From NCBI GenBank assembly GCA_013694495.1, contig JACDCH010000394.1:1-5872 (forward strand): 5,872 nt of DNA. Reading direction: 5' to 3'. The translations under genes were made by a program, and so were the position numbers. The stretch is from Acidimicrobiia bacterium. GTDB taxonomy: Bacteria; Actinomycetota; Acidimicrobiia; Acidimicrobiales; JACDCH01. Below the pieces are notes generated by a model. That model was not told the origin of the DNA. It worked only from the letters and a program-made list of their open reading frames with translations, and searched no databases. Positions within the stretch are counted from its first letter, which is position 1. Every line of letters starts with the position of its first letter. Shown here piece by piece: positions 1-5,242 of the stretch.

Positions 1-617
1 TCCGCGACGAGTTCTACGGCCTCGCCGCCGCCGCGGTGGAGGCCACCGGTCCCGACGACGCCCGCCCGCGCCTCGTCACCAGCGGGCTCGTCGACCCGGG
101 ACGGCTGCTGTGGGGGCGGCGGGCGGCCCGGCTGGGGGGCCGCACGTTCGCCGCCCCGGTGCTCGACGAGCGCCACCTCGACCTGAAGCTGGCGGCCTGG
201 GTGCGGGGGCGGCAGGGCCGGCCCAAGGTGCTCGTCGCCACCCAGACCCGGGTCGTCGAGGCCGCCCCCGACGCCGCCGGAACGCACGTGCCGGTCACGC
301 CCGTGATCGCCGTGCTGCCCCGCGACGAGGCCGACCTCTGGCGCGTCGCGGCCGCCCTCACCTCGCCAGCGGCGAGCGCGTGGGCCCTGCACCACTTCGG
401 CGGCACCGCCCTGACCTCCGACGCCGTCAAGCTGTCGGCGGCCCAGGTGCTCGCCGTACCCGTGCCCGCCGACCGGGACGCCTGGGATGCCGCGGCCACC
501 GTGCTGGCCGCCGGCGACGTCGACGAGTGCGCCTCGCTCCTGTCGGGCGCGGACAGCGCGCTGTTCGACTGGTGGCGGGGTCGCCGGCCCGCCGCACCTG
601 ACGGCCCCGCGCGCTAA
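1..617 (+). CDS. C-terminal part of a probable N6-adenine DNA methylase (TaqI-like specificity region), 5' end outside window
   Basis: The reading frame is open from base 3 and stops with TAA at 615-617, giving 204 visible residues; the start lies before the window. No methylase catalytic motif (NPPY) is visible, so the call rests on the C-terminal pattern. There is VTSGLVDPG at visible residues 25-33 and PKVLVATQTRVVEA at 74-87. A 'small insert plus aligned helix' stretch follows (LWRVAAALTSP, residues 112-122), and KLSAAQVLAVPVP at 143-155 resembles the 'I..LPIP' ending of TaqI-type target-recognition domains. In that family this part contacts the DNA target while the missing N-terminal half would bind S-adenosylmethionine and methylate adenine. 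The tail ends FDWWRGRRP. Whether it belongs to a restriction system or is an orphan methylase cannot be seen. It could instead be an unrelated actinobacterial protein; the family call is moderately sure. Confidence 0.55.
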   Translation, partial: RDEFYGLAAAAVEATGPDDARPRLVTSGLVDPGRLLWGRRAARLGGRTFAAPVLDERHLDLKLAAWVRGRQGRPKVLVATQTRVVEAAPDAAGTHVPVTPVIAVLPRDEADLWRVAAALTSPAASAWALHHFGGTALTSDAVKLSAAQVLAVPVPADRDAWDAAATVLAAGDVDECASLLSGADSALFDWWRGRRPAAPDGPAR

Positions 618-622
618 GGGCT

Positions 623-646
623 GGCCCGCGACCACCGCTCGCGGCC
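623..646 (+). other. GC hairpin between the methylase-like gene and metX
   Basis: CCGCGA (626-631) pairs perfectly with TCGCGG (639-644) around a 7-base loop. Two more G-C pairs (623-624 with 645-646) form if C625 bulges out. It starts 6 bases after the upstream stop and ends 16 bases before the metX ATG. There is no T-tract, so it is not a classical intrinsic terminator. It could weakly terminate the upstream transcript, or sit in the metX leader. The 44-base gap is too short for a known SAM or other methionine riboswitch. Confidence 0.4.
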
Positions 647-661
647 ATCCTGCAGTGCGGT

Positions 662-1870
662 ATGGGGGTCCACGACGACGCCGGCTTCCGACGGGTGCAC
701 GCGTCTGCGCTGCCCGTCACCGGTGCCTGGCGCCCCGGCGACCCGCCCGGGGCCCGGCGGTTCCTACGCCTCCCGGCCGACCGGCCGTTCGTGCTCGAGG
801 GCGGCGGCCTCATCGAAGGCGGCGTCGACATCGCCTACGAGACGTGGGGCCGGCTGCGCCCGGACGCCTCGAACGCCGTGCTCGTGTGCCACGCCATCAC
901 CGGCGACAGCCACGTCGCCGGCCCCCTGCTCGACGGGCACAAGACCCCGGGCTGGTGGGCGCCGCTCGTCGGCCCTGGCCGCGCCCTCGACACCGACGAC
1001 GTGTTCGTCGTCTGCGTCAACGTGCTCGGTGGGTGCCAGGGAACGACCGGCCCGGCCCACCCGCACCCGGCCGACGGCAAGCCGTGGGGGAGCCGGTTCC
1101 CCGTGGTGTCGATCCGCGACATGGTGCGGACCCAGGCCGCCGTGGCCGATCACCTGGGCGTGGCCCGCTGGCGCTCGGTCGTGGGCGGCTCGATGGGTGG
1201 GATGCAGGTGCTCGAGTGGGCGACGATGTACCCCGAGCGGGTCGGGTCGATCGTGCCCATCGCCACCTGCGCGGCCGCCACCGCCCAGCAGATCGGCTGG
1301 TGGTCGACGGGCCGGCGCATCATCCGCAACGACCCCGAGTGGCGGGGCGGCGACTACTACGACGCCGAACCGGGCGGCGGCCCCCACGAGGGTCTGGCCC
1401 TGGCCCGCATGGTGAGCCAGATCACGTTCCGCACCGACGACGTCTTCACCGACCGGTTCGGGCGCGCCGCGGTCGAGCCGCTCCAGGGCGGCTTCAGCCT
1501 GTGGCAGCGCTTCGAGGTCGAGCGCTACCTCGAGTACCACGGCGACAAGCTCACCCGGCGCTTCGACGCCAACAGCTACGTGCTCCTGTCGAAGGCCATG
1601 GACCTGCACGACATCGGTCGGGGCCGAGGCGGCGTGGAAGCCGCCGTGGCCCGCATGCAGGGGCCGGTGCTGGCCGTGGGCGTCTCGAGCGACTTCCTCT
1701 ACCCGAGCTACCAGTCGCGGGAGGTCGTCGACCTCGCCATCGCCGCCGGCCTCCGGTCCGAGTACGCCGAGATCGACAGCGCCCACGGCCACGACGCGTT
1801 CCTGCTCGAGGTCGACCAGGTCGCCGAGATCCTCACGAAGTTCCTCTCGTCCCTGGAGGTCGACCCGTGA
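662..1870 (+). CDS. metX: Homoserine O-acetyltransferase (MetX)
   Basis: This alpha/beta-hydrolase-fold enzyme of 402 residues transfers acetyl from acetyl-CoA to L-homoserine, the activation step of methionine synthesis in the cytoplasm. Family signatures seen in order are AITGDSHVAGP (78-88), GWWAPLVGPG (97-106), the NVLGGCQGTTGP block (120-131), GKPWGSRFP (139-147), and the nucleophile elbow GGSMGG with Ser177. EYHGDKLTRRFDANSY lies at 291-306. The remaining triad residues are Asp344 (in SSDFLYP) and His377 (in HGHDAF). Triad order and spacing fit known MetX proteins. The N-terminus is about 20 residues longer than in typical actinobacterial relatives such as the M. tuberculosis enzyme. 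ATG 662 is the first usable start but has no clear ribosome site; GTG at 695 (residue 12) is a possible later start. An acyl preference for succinyl rather than acetyl cannot be excluded from sequence alone. It heads a coupled block with the next two genes. Confidence 0.95.
   Translation: MGVHDDAGFRRVHASALPVTGAWRPGDPPGARRFLRLPADRPFVLEGGGLIEGGVDIAYETWGRLRPDASNAVLVCHAITGDSHVAGPLLDGHKTPGWWAPLVGPGRALDTDDVFVVCVNVLGGCQGTTGPAHPHPADGKPWGSRFPVVSIRDMVRTQAAVADHLGVARWRSVVGGSMGGMQVLEWATMYPERVGSIVPIATCAAATAQQIGWWSTGRRIIRNDPEWRGGDYYDAEPGGGPHEGLALARMVSQITFRTDDVFTDRFGRAAVEPLQGGFSLWQRFEVERYLEYHGDKLTRRFDANSYVLLSKAMDLHDIGRGRGGVEAAVARMQGPVLAVGVSSDFLYPSYQSREVVDLAIAAGLRSEYAEIDSAHGHDAFLLEVDQVAEILTKFLSSLEVDP
1855..1860 (+). 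promoter_or_regulatory. Ribosome binding site deciding the GTG 1867 start
   Basis: GGAGGT lies inside the last codons of metX, 6 bases before GTG 1867. This is a near-ideal Shine-Dalgarno match with good spacing. It supports the GTG that overlaps the metX TGA by four bases (GTGA, 1867-1870) as the true start of the PLP enzyme and suggests translational coupling. Confidence 0.8.
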
Positions 1871-3051
1871 CCGCGGATCCCCGCATCGACACGACGGCCG
1901 TCGGCTCCGGCCGCCGGAGCTCGGGCGACTCGCTCGCGCCGGTGCTCTGGCCGTCGACCACCTACGAGGTCGACTCCGTCGACGACCACCGCCGGATGAC
2001 GGGCCAGCCCCGCACCGAGCGCTACTACTCCCGCTTCGGCAGCCCGACGGCCGGCGACTTCGCCGACGCGGTGGCCGAGCTCGAGGGCGCCGAGGCCGGC
2101 CTCGCCTTCTCGTCGGGCATGGCCGCGGTCACCGCCACCGTCCTCGGGCTGTGCCAGCAGGGGGATCACGTGGTCGTCACCCGACAGCTGTTCTCGGTCA
2201 GCACGGCGCTGTTCGCCCTGCACTGCCCGCGGTTCGGGATCGACGTCACGTTCGTCGACGGCACCGACGCCGAGGCCATCGCGGCGGCCGCCGCGACACG
2301 CCCCACGCAGCTCGTCTTCGTCGAGACACCGGCCAACCCGACGCTCTCGCTGGTCGACATCGAGGCCGTCGCCGCCATCAAGGGCCCGATCACGGTGGTC
2401 GACTCCACCTTCGCCACGCCGGTGGTGCAGCGGCCGCTGGAGCTCGGCATCGACCTCGTGCTCCACTCGGCCACGAAGGGGCTGGCCGGCCACAACGACG
2501 CGCTGCTCGGCGTCATCGCCGGCGAGCGGGACGTCGTCGACGCCGTGTGGGCCTGGAACTCGGTCATGGGCGGGACGGCGTCGCCGTTCGACGCCTGGAA
2601 CGGCATCCGGGGCATCCGGACGATGCCGGTGCGGGTGCGCCAGCAGAGCGCCACCGCGTTGCACTTGGCGCAGTTCCTCGAGTCGCACCCTGCCGTGGAG
2701 TCGGTGTCGTACCCGTTCCTGCCGTCGCACCCGCAGCACGAGCTCGCCACCCGGCAGATGGCGACGGGCGGGGTCATGGTCACGTTCGTGCTCCGAGGCG
2801 GCGCGGCCGCCGGGCGCGCGTTCTGCGAGTCGGTGGCGCTCGCTCGCTTGGCCCTGTCGCTGGGCGGGCCGGAGTCGCTCGTGTCGCACCCGGCCACGAT
2901 CGTCGGGCACCTGACGCCCGAGGAGCGTTCCGCGCTCGGCATCGCCGACGGGTTGATCCGCTACTCGGTCGGCCTCGAGCACGCCGACGACCTCGAGGCC
3001 GACCTGGCCCAGGCCCTCGACAAGGCAGCGGCGGCGGAGGGCGCGTCGTGA
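1867..3051 (+). CDS. PLP-dependent Cys/Met metabolism enzyme, probable O-acylhomoserine sulfhydrylase or cystathionine gamma-synthase (MetZ/MetB-like)
   Basis: This 394-residue protein is a fold-type I PLP enzyme of the cystathionine gamma-synthase/methionine gamma-lyase family. Seen are YYSRFGSPT (53-61, with the YxR phosphate-binding pair from the neighbouring subunit), FSSGMAA (81-87, PLP phosphate), ETPANPTL (153-160), and Asp179 in VVDSTFATP (pyridine nitrogen). The Schiff-base Lys204 is in HSATKGLAGHND, followed by SPFDAWNGIRGI (239-250). The substrate-carboxylate side has SLGGPESLVSHPA (331-343) and Arg365 in IRYSVGLE. Directly behind metX, it most likely takes O-acetylhomoserine and makes homocysteine (with sulfide) or cystathionine (with cysteine). 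The usual PLP-stacking tyrosine appears to be Phe109 (QLFSVS), as I recall in MetZ-type sulfhydrylases, which favours that reaction. The C-terminal third instead resembles methionine gamma-lyase. Exact specificity is undecided, so no symbol is given. The start is GTG 1867, overlapping metX by four bases. Confidence 0.88.
   Translation: MTADPRIDTTAVGSGRRSSGDSLAPVLWPSTTYEVDSVDDHRRMTGQPRTERYYSRFGSPTAGDFADAVAELEGAEAGLAFSSGMAAVTATVLGLCQQGDHVVVTRQLFSVSTALFALHCPRFGIDVTFVDGTDAEAIAAAAATRPTQLVFVETPANPTLSLVDIEAVAAIKGPITVVDSTFATPVVQRPLELGIDLVLHSATKGLAGHNDALLGVIAGERDVVDAVWAWNSVMGGTASPFDAWNGIRGIRTMPVRVRQQSATALHLAQFLESHPAVESVSYPFLPSHPQHELATRQMATGGVMVTFVLRGGAAAGRAFCESVALARLALSLGGPESLVSHPATIVGHLTPEERSALGIADGLIRYSVGLEHADDLEADLAQALDKAAAAEGAS
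3036..3041 (+). promoter_or_regulatory. Ribosome binding site deciding the GTG 3048 start
   Basis: GGAGGG sits within the last codons of the PLP enzyme gene, 6 bases before GTG 3048. That GTG overlaps the preceding TGA (GTGA, 3048-3051). The site and overlap fix the PhzF start and repeat the arrangement of the preceding junction. Confidence 0.75.
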
Positions 3052-3899
3052 GGGCCGTCCTGCTCGACGTGTTCACCGACCGGCGCTTCACCGGGAACCA
3101 GCTCGCGGTCTTCCCCGACGGCGGGTCCGTGCCCGAGGGGCTGCGCCAGGACATCGCCCGAGAGATCGGTTTCAGCGAGACCGTCTTCGTCGACCCGCCG
3201 TCGCACCCGACGGCGGGCGATGCCCGGATCCGCATCTTCACGCCGGCGGTCGAGCTGCCGTTCGCCGGTCACCCGGTGCTGGGCACGGCCGTGGCCCTCG
3301 GTGTGGAGCGTTCGCTGCCCGGCGGCTCGGTGGTGACGCTCGAGTGCGGCGTCGGCCCCGTCCCCGTCGAGCTGTCGGCCGACGGCACGGGCGGCTGGAT
3401 GCGCCAGCCGATCCCGACCCACGAGCCGGTCGGCGACGTCGACGGCCTGCTCGCCGCCCTCGGCCTGCCCGAGGCCGTCCTCGTGGCGCCCGTCGAGGTC
3501 TACGACAACGGGCCCCGCCACATCGTCGTGGCCGTGCAGGACCCGGCCATCGTCGCCGCCCTCGACGTCGACCACGGCCGCCTGCTCGCCGTGACCGGGC
3601 GGGACGACACGTCGGTCTGCGCCGCCACCGGGGGCGAGGGGTGGACGACCCGGGTGTTCGCGCCGGGCGCCGGCATCCCCGAGGACCCGGCCACCGGGTC
3701 GGCCGCGGGGCCGGTGGGCGTCCATCTGCTCCGCCACGGCCTCGTCGACCCCGGCCGCGAGATCGTGCTGTCGCAGGGCGTCGAGATGCTGCGGCCGTCG
3801 ATCCTGCGGGTGCGGGTCGACGGCCTGCCCGACGCGATCGGGGGCGTGGGGGTGGGCGGCTCGGCGGTGATCGTCGGCGAGCTCACCTTCCGGCGCTGA
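3048..3899 (+). CDS. PhzF-family isomerase (phenazine biosynthesis-like fold), substrate unknown
   Basis: This 283-residue protein matches the usual length of PhzF-fold proteins, which share the diaminopimelate-epimerase-like double hot-dog fold. The N-terminal lobe shows DVFTDRRFTGNQLAVF (7-22) and ARE-IGFSETVFV (38-48). Glu44 of this last motif aligns with the catalytic glutamate of PhzF. The glycine-rich AGHPVLGT follows at 73-80. The C-terminal lobe shows RVFAPGAGIPEDPATGSAAGPVGVHL (202-227), whose EDPATGSA is the second hallmark, with Asp213. Known members isomerise dihydro-hydroxyanthranilate or related small acids, but most homologues have no assigned substrate. No other phenazine genes are present, so a phenazine role is not supported. 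Its translational coupling to the two methionine-pathway genes suggests a linked job, perhaps on an amino-acid-like acid or a side product; that is inference. The start GTG 3048 is supported by a strong ribosome site. Confidence 0.92.
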   Translation: MRAVLLDVFTDRRFTGNQLAVFPDGGSVPEGLRQDIAREIGFSETVFVDPPSHPTAGDARIRIFTPAVELPFAGHPVLGTAVALGVERSLPGGSVVTLECGVGPVPVELSADGTGGWMRQPIPTHEPVGDVDGLLAALGLPEAVLVAPVEVYDNGPRHIVVAVQDPAIVAALDVDHGRLLAVTGRDDTSVCAATGGEGWTTRVFAPGAGIPEDPATGSAAGPVGVHLLRHGLVDPGREIVLSQGVEMLRPSILRVRVDGLPDAIGGVGVGGSAVIVGELTFRR

Positions 3900-3934
3900 C
3901 GGGTGCGCCTGGCGCTCGCCTGCCTCACGTCACC

Positions 3935-3948
3935 CAAGGGCGACCTTG
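3935..3948. other. Short hairpin with GCGA tetraloop
   Basis: CAAGG (3935-3939) pairs perfectly with CCTTG (3944-3948) around GCGA, a GNRA-type loop. It lies 35 bases after the PhzF gene stop and just before the first palindromic element. Only a 5-bp stem and no T-tract follow, so a terminator role is possible but weak. Confidence 0.3.
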
Positions 3949-3951
3949 TCC

Positions 3952-4002
3952 GACTGAAGTGCAGCAACCGGACGCTTCGGTCCGGCTGGTGCACACCAGT
4001 TC
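3952..4002. repeat. Palindromic intergenic element, copy 1
   Basis: The left arm at 3959-3973 (GTGCAGCAACCGGAC) and right arm at 3980-3994 (GTCCGGCTGGTGCAC) form a 15-position stem with 13 pairs around the loop GCTTCG. After a 2-base internal loop, GACTG (3952-3956) can pair with CAGTT (3997-4001), one of these a G-T pair. The element is 46/51 identical to copy 2, which starts 61 bases later. The near-symmetry means either strand could form the hairpin, fitting a bidirectional terminator or a REP-like element. Confidence 0.85.
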
Positions 4003-4012
4003 CGTGCGTGAC

Positions 4013-4063
4013 GACTGACGTGCAGGAACCGGACGCTTCGGTCCGGTTGCTGCACACCTGTTC
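4013..4063. repeat. Palindromic intergenic element, copy 2
   Basis: The left arm at 4020-4034 (GTGCAGGAACCGGAC) and right arm at 4041-4055 (GTCCGGTTGCTGCAC) pair at 14 of 15 positions around the same GCTTCG loop as copy 1. Its right arm is the exact reverse complement of the left arm of copy 1, so the two copies can also fold together into one long nested structure. Ten unrelated bases (4003-4012) separate the copies. The five differences from copy 1 are at 4019, 4026, 4047, 4050 and 4058. Confidence 0.85.
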
Positions 4064-4069
4064 GCACAC

Positions 4070-4816
4070 TCAGGACTTGGTGAAGAAGGCCTCGATGGCG
4101 GCGAGGTTCTCGGGGCCGCCGGCGAGGGTGGCGAACTCGGCGTTCTCGCGCTCGATGGCCGCCGCCCAGCGGGCCCGGCGGTCGGCGTGCAGCAGTCGCG
4201 TTGTCGTGCGCAGGGCGATGGGCGGTTGCGCCGCGAGCTGGGCGGCGAGGGCCATGGCAACGGGGACGAGCTCGTCGGCGGGCACCACGCGCGAGCAGAG
4301 CCCGGCGGCCAGGGCTTCGGAGGCCGAGAGCCACCGGCCGGTGAGCACGAACTCCGCCGCCGCCTGGGGGCCCATCGCCTCGGCCAGCGTCACGCTCGAC
4401 GCCGCCTCGCACGTCACCCCGAGGCCCACGAACGGCACGCGGAAGCGGGCCGCCTCCGAGGCAAGCACGATGTCGCACCAGGGCAGCAGCGTGGTGCCGA
4501 ACCCCACGGCCAGGCCGTTGACGGCGGCGACGAGGGGCACGTCGAGGTCGGCCAGCGCCGCCATCACACCCCGGAAGCCGCGGCTGCCGTCGGCGTGGCG
4601 GGGGTCGGTCATCTCGGCGAGGTCCTGGCCGACCGTGAACCCCCGGCCCACGCCGGTGAGCACGATGCACCGGACGCCGTCGTCGGCGGCGGAGCGGAGG
4701 GCGTCGCGGGTTCCGTCCCACAGCTCGAGGGACATCGCGTTGAGGGCGTCGGGACGGTCCCACGTGACGAGGCGGACGCCGTCGGCGTCGTCGACCCGGA
4801 TGGCGGCTGCGCTCAC
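4070..4816 (-). CDS. Crotonase-fold protein, probable delta3,delta2-enoyl-CoA isomerase type
   Basis: This 248-residue protein belongs to the enoyl-CoA hydratase/isomerase superfamily, which acts on acyl-CoA thioesters. Seen are RPDALNAM (21-28), the first oxyanion-hole segment GRGFTVGQDL (57-66), and the second, AAVNGLAVGFGTTLLPWCD (97-115). ARFRVPFVGLGVTCEAASS lies at 123-141, and the C-terminal helices carry FVLTGRWLSASEALAAGL (156-173). The two glutamates needed for hydration are absent: Thr109 stands at the GGGCE position and Phe129 at the xPE position. Glu137 in VTCEAASS aligns with the catalytic glutamate of peroxisomal ECI2-type isomerases (SPEGCSS). This favours shifting a 3-enoyl to a 2-enoyl double bond in oxidation of unsaturated fatty acids; another crotonase reaction remains possible. 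The start is GTG 4816-4814, overlapping the upstream stop by four bases. No good ribosome site is seen, so it is probably translated by coupling. Confidence 0.88.
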   Translation of the reverse strand: MSAAAIRVDDADGVRLVTWDRPDALNAMSLELWDGTRDALRSAADDGVRCIVLTGVGRGFTVGQDLAEMTDPRHADGSRGFRGVMAALADLDVPLVAAVNGLAVGFGTTLLPWCDIVLASEAARFRVPFVGLGVTCEAASSVTLAEAMGPQAAAEFVLTGRWLSASEALAAGLCSRVVPADELVPVAMALAAQLAAQPPIALRTTTRLLHADRRARWAAAIERENAEFATLAGGPENLAAIEAFFTKS

Positions 4817-5199
4817 GAGCGGTGCTGTTCGCCGTCGGGGTCGTCTGGGCTGATCAGCCGGCTGTCGACGACGTCGATGGTGCCGTCGCCGTCGATGTCG
4901 GCTGCGGTGAGCTCGACGCCGGCGACGACCACGGGCTCGCTCTCGCCATCGGGGGAGACGGCGATCGTCTCCGTGACCCGCAGGGTCTCCATGCGGCCGT
5001 CGCCGTCGAGGTCGAGCAGCATCGTCTCCCGCTCGATGACCGCATCGACCACGCCGTCGCCATCGAGGTCGATGAGCGTGGTCTCGCTCGTGCCGCTACC
5101 GTCGATCTCGCCGTCGCCGTCGATGTCGACGTCGAAGTCCCGGCTGGTCGACACCGACTCGGGCTCGGCAGGTGCGGTGGGGGCGGGGTCATCGGGCAC
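4813..5199 (-). CDS. Small acidic protein of tandem 19-residue DxDGDG repeats (EF-hand/dockerin-like calcium loops)
   Basis: It has 128 residues, with 36 Asp/Glu against six Arg and no Lys, Cys or Trp. After a Pro/Ala/Glu-rich start (2-20) come five 19-residue units starting at residues 25, 44, 63, 82 and 101. Units 1, 2, 3 and 5 begin DIDGDGEID, DLDGDGVVD, DLDGDGRME and DIDGDGTID; unit 4 (SPDGESEPV) keeps the register but has lost most ligands. An ET or EL pair near unit position 15-16 recurs in units 1-4. DxDGDGxxD is a calcium-loop pattern of EF-hand, dockerin and thrombospondin-3-like repeats. The regular spacing suggests a small calcium-stabilised solenoid rather than paired EF-hands. 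No signal peptide or membrane segment is seen, so it is probably cytoplasmic. It overlaps the isomerase gene by GTGA (4816-4813). The start GTG 5199 is chosen because a leader-less promoter fits it and the frame beyond runs antisense into the glycosylase gene. Function is unknown. Confidence 0.75.
   Translation of the reverse strand: MPDDPAPTAPAEPESVSTSRDFDVDIDGDGEIDGSGTSETTLIDLDGDGVVDAVIERETMLLDLDGDGRMETLRVTETIAVSPDGESEPVVVAGVELTAADIDGDGTIDVVDSRLISPDDPDGEQHRS
4843..5127 (-). repeat. Five-unit 57-bp tandem repeat inside the acidic protein gene
   Basis: The DNA repeat follows the 19-residue protein unit. On the + strand the word GCCGTCGCC begins at 4882, 4996, 5053 and 5110, at distances of 114, 57 and 57. 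Only the unit between 4882 and 4996 lacks it. The flanking codons differ more than the loop codons, which suggests an old duplication kept by selection on the loop. Confidence 0.8.
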
Positions 5200-5205
5200 C
5201 GCACG

Positions 5206-5211
5206 ACCGTA
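5206..5211 (-). promoter_or_regulatory. Candidate -10 box for leaderless transcription of the acidic protein operon
   Basis: On the - strand TACGGT matches the actinobacterial TANNNT -10 pattern. Exactly six bases (5205-5200) separate it from GTG 5199, so transcription would begin at or next to the start codon. No Shine-Dalgarno sequence lies upstream, as expected for a leaderless mRNA. The whole divergent gap is only 43 bases (5200-5242). On the + strand GAACGT (5231-5236) lies at the same six-base distance from the glycosylase GTG 5243, a weaker match. Confidence 0.4.
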
Positions 5212-5242
5212 CCGCCCGGCCCCCGGGCGCGAACGTGGGGCC

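Larger units (their letters stand above)
3900..4069. other. Non-coding region between convergent transcription units, rich in hairpins
   Basis: No credible gene lies here. The stop of the PhzF gene (TGA 3897-3899) faces the stop of the - strand isomerase gene (4072-4070). From left to right it holds a small GCGC-CTG-GCGC inverted repeat (3905-3915), a 5-bp hairpin at 3935-3948, and two tandem 51-base palindromic elements (3952-4002 and 4013-4063). The second element ends only 6 bases before the convergent stop. There is no long T-run on either strand. The region probably ends both transcripts. Confidence 0.75.

Noticed and set aside
618..661. SAM or other methionine riboswitch before metX
   Set aside because: The gap is only 44 bases and holds a single hairpin; no riboswitch fold can fit.
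487..1866. Long upstream extension of the PLP-enzyme reading frame
   Set aside because: It lies entirely across metX and the end of the methylase gene in another frame, has Arg/Pro/Ala-rich low-complexity sequence, and the true start at 1867 has a strong ribosome site and family-typical N-terminus.
1708..2982. 424-codon open frame on the - strand opposite the PLP enzyme gene
   Set aside because: Antisense open frames are expected at this GC content; the product is rich in Arg, Gly and His with no recognisable motif.
3048..3899. Phenazine biosynthesis cluster
   Set aside because: Only a PhzF-fold protein is present; none of the other phenazine pathway genes is in the window, and the neighbours belong to methionine synthesis.
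3952..4063. CRISPR array or integron attC site
   Set aside because: Only two repeats with a 10-base spacer, strongly palindromic throughout, with no cas or integrase gene nearby and no recognisable attC core sites.
3952..4069. Similar peptides (QPDASVRL-like) encoded by both strands in the repeats
   Set aside because: They are a by-product of the palindromes being read in either direction; there is no start, ribosome site or conserved frame.
3903..4853. 316-codon + strand frame opposite the isomerase gene
   Set aside because: It is Ser/Ala/Arg-rich shadow sequence antisense to a clear crotonase-fold gene and starts within the palindromic non-coding region.
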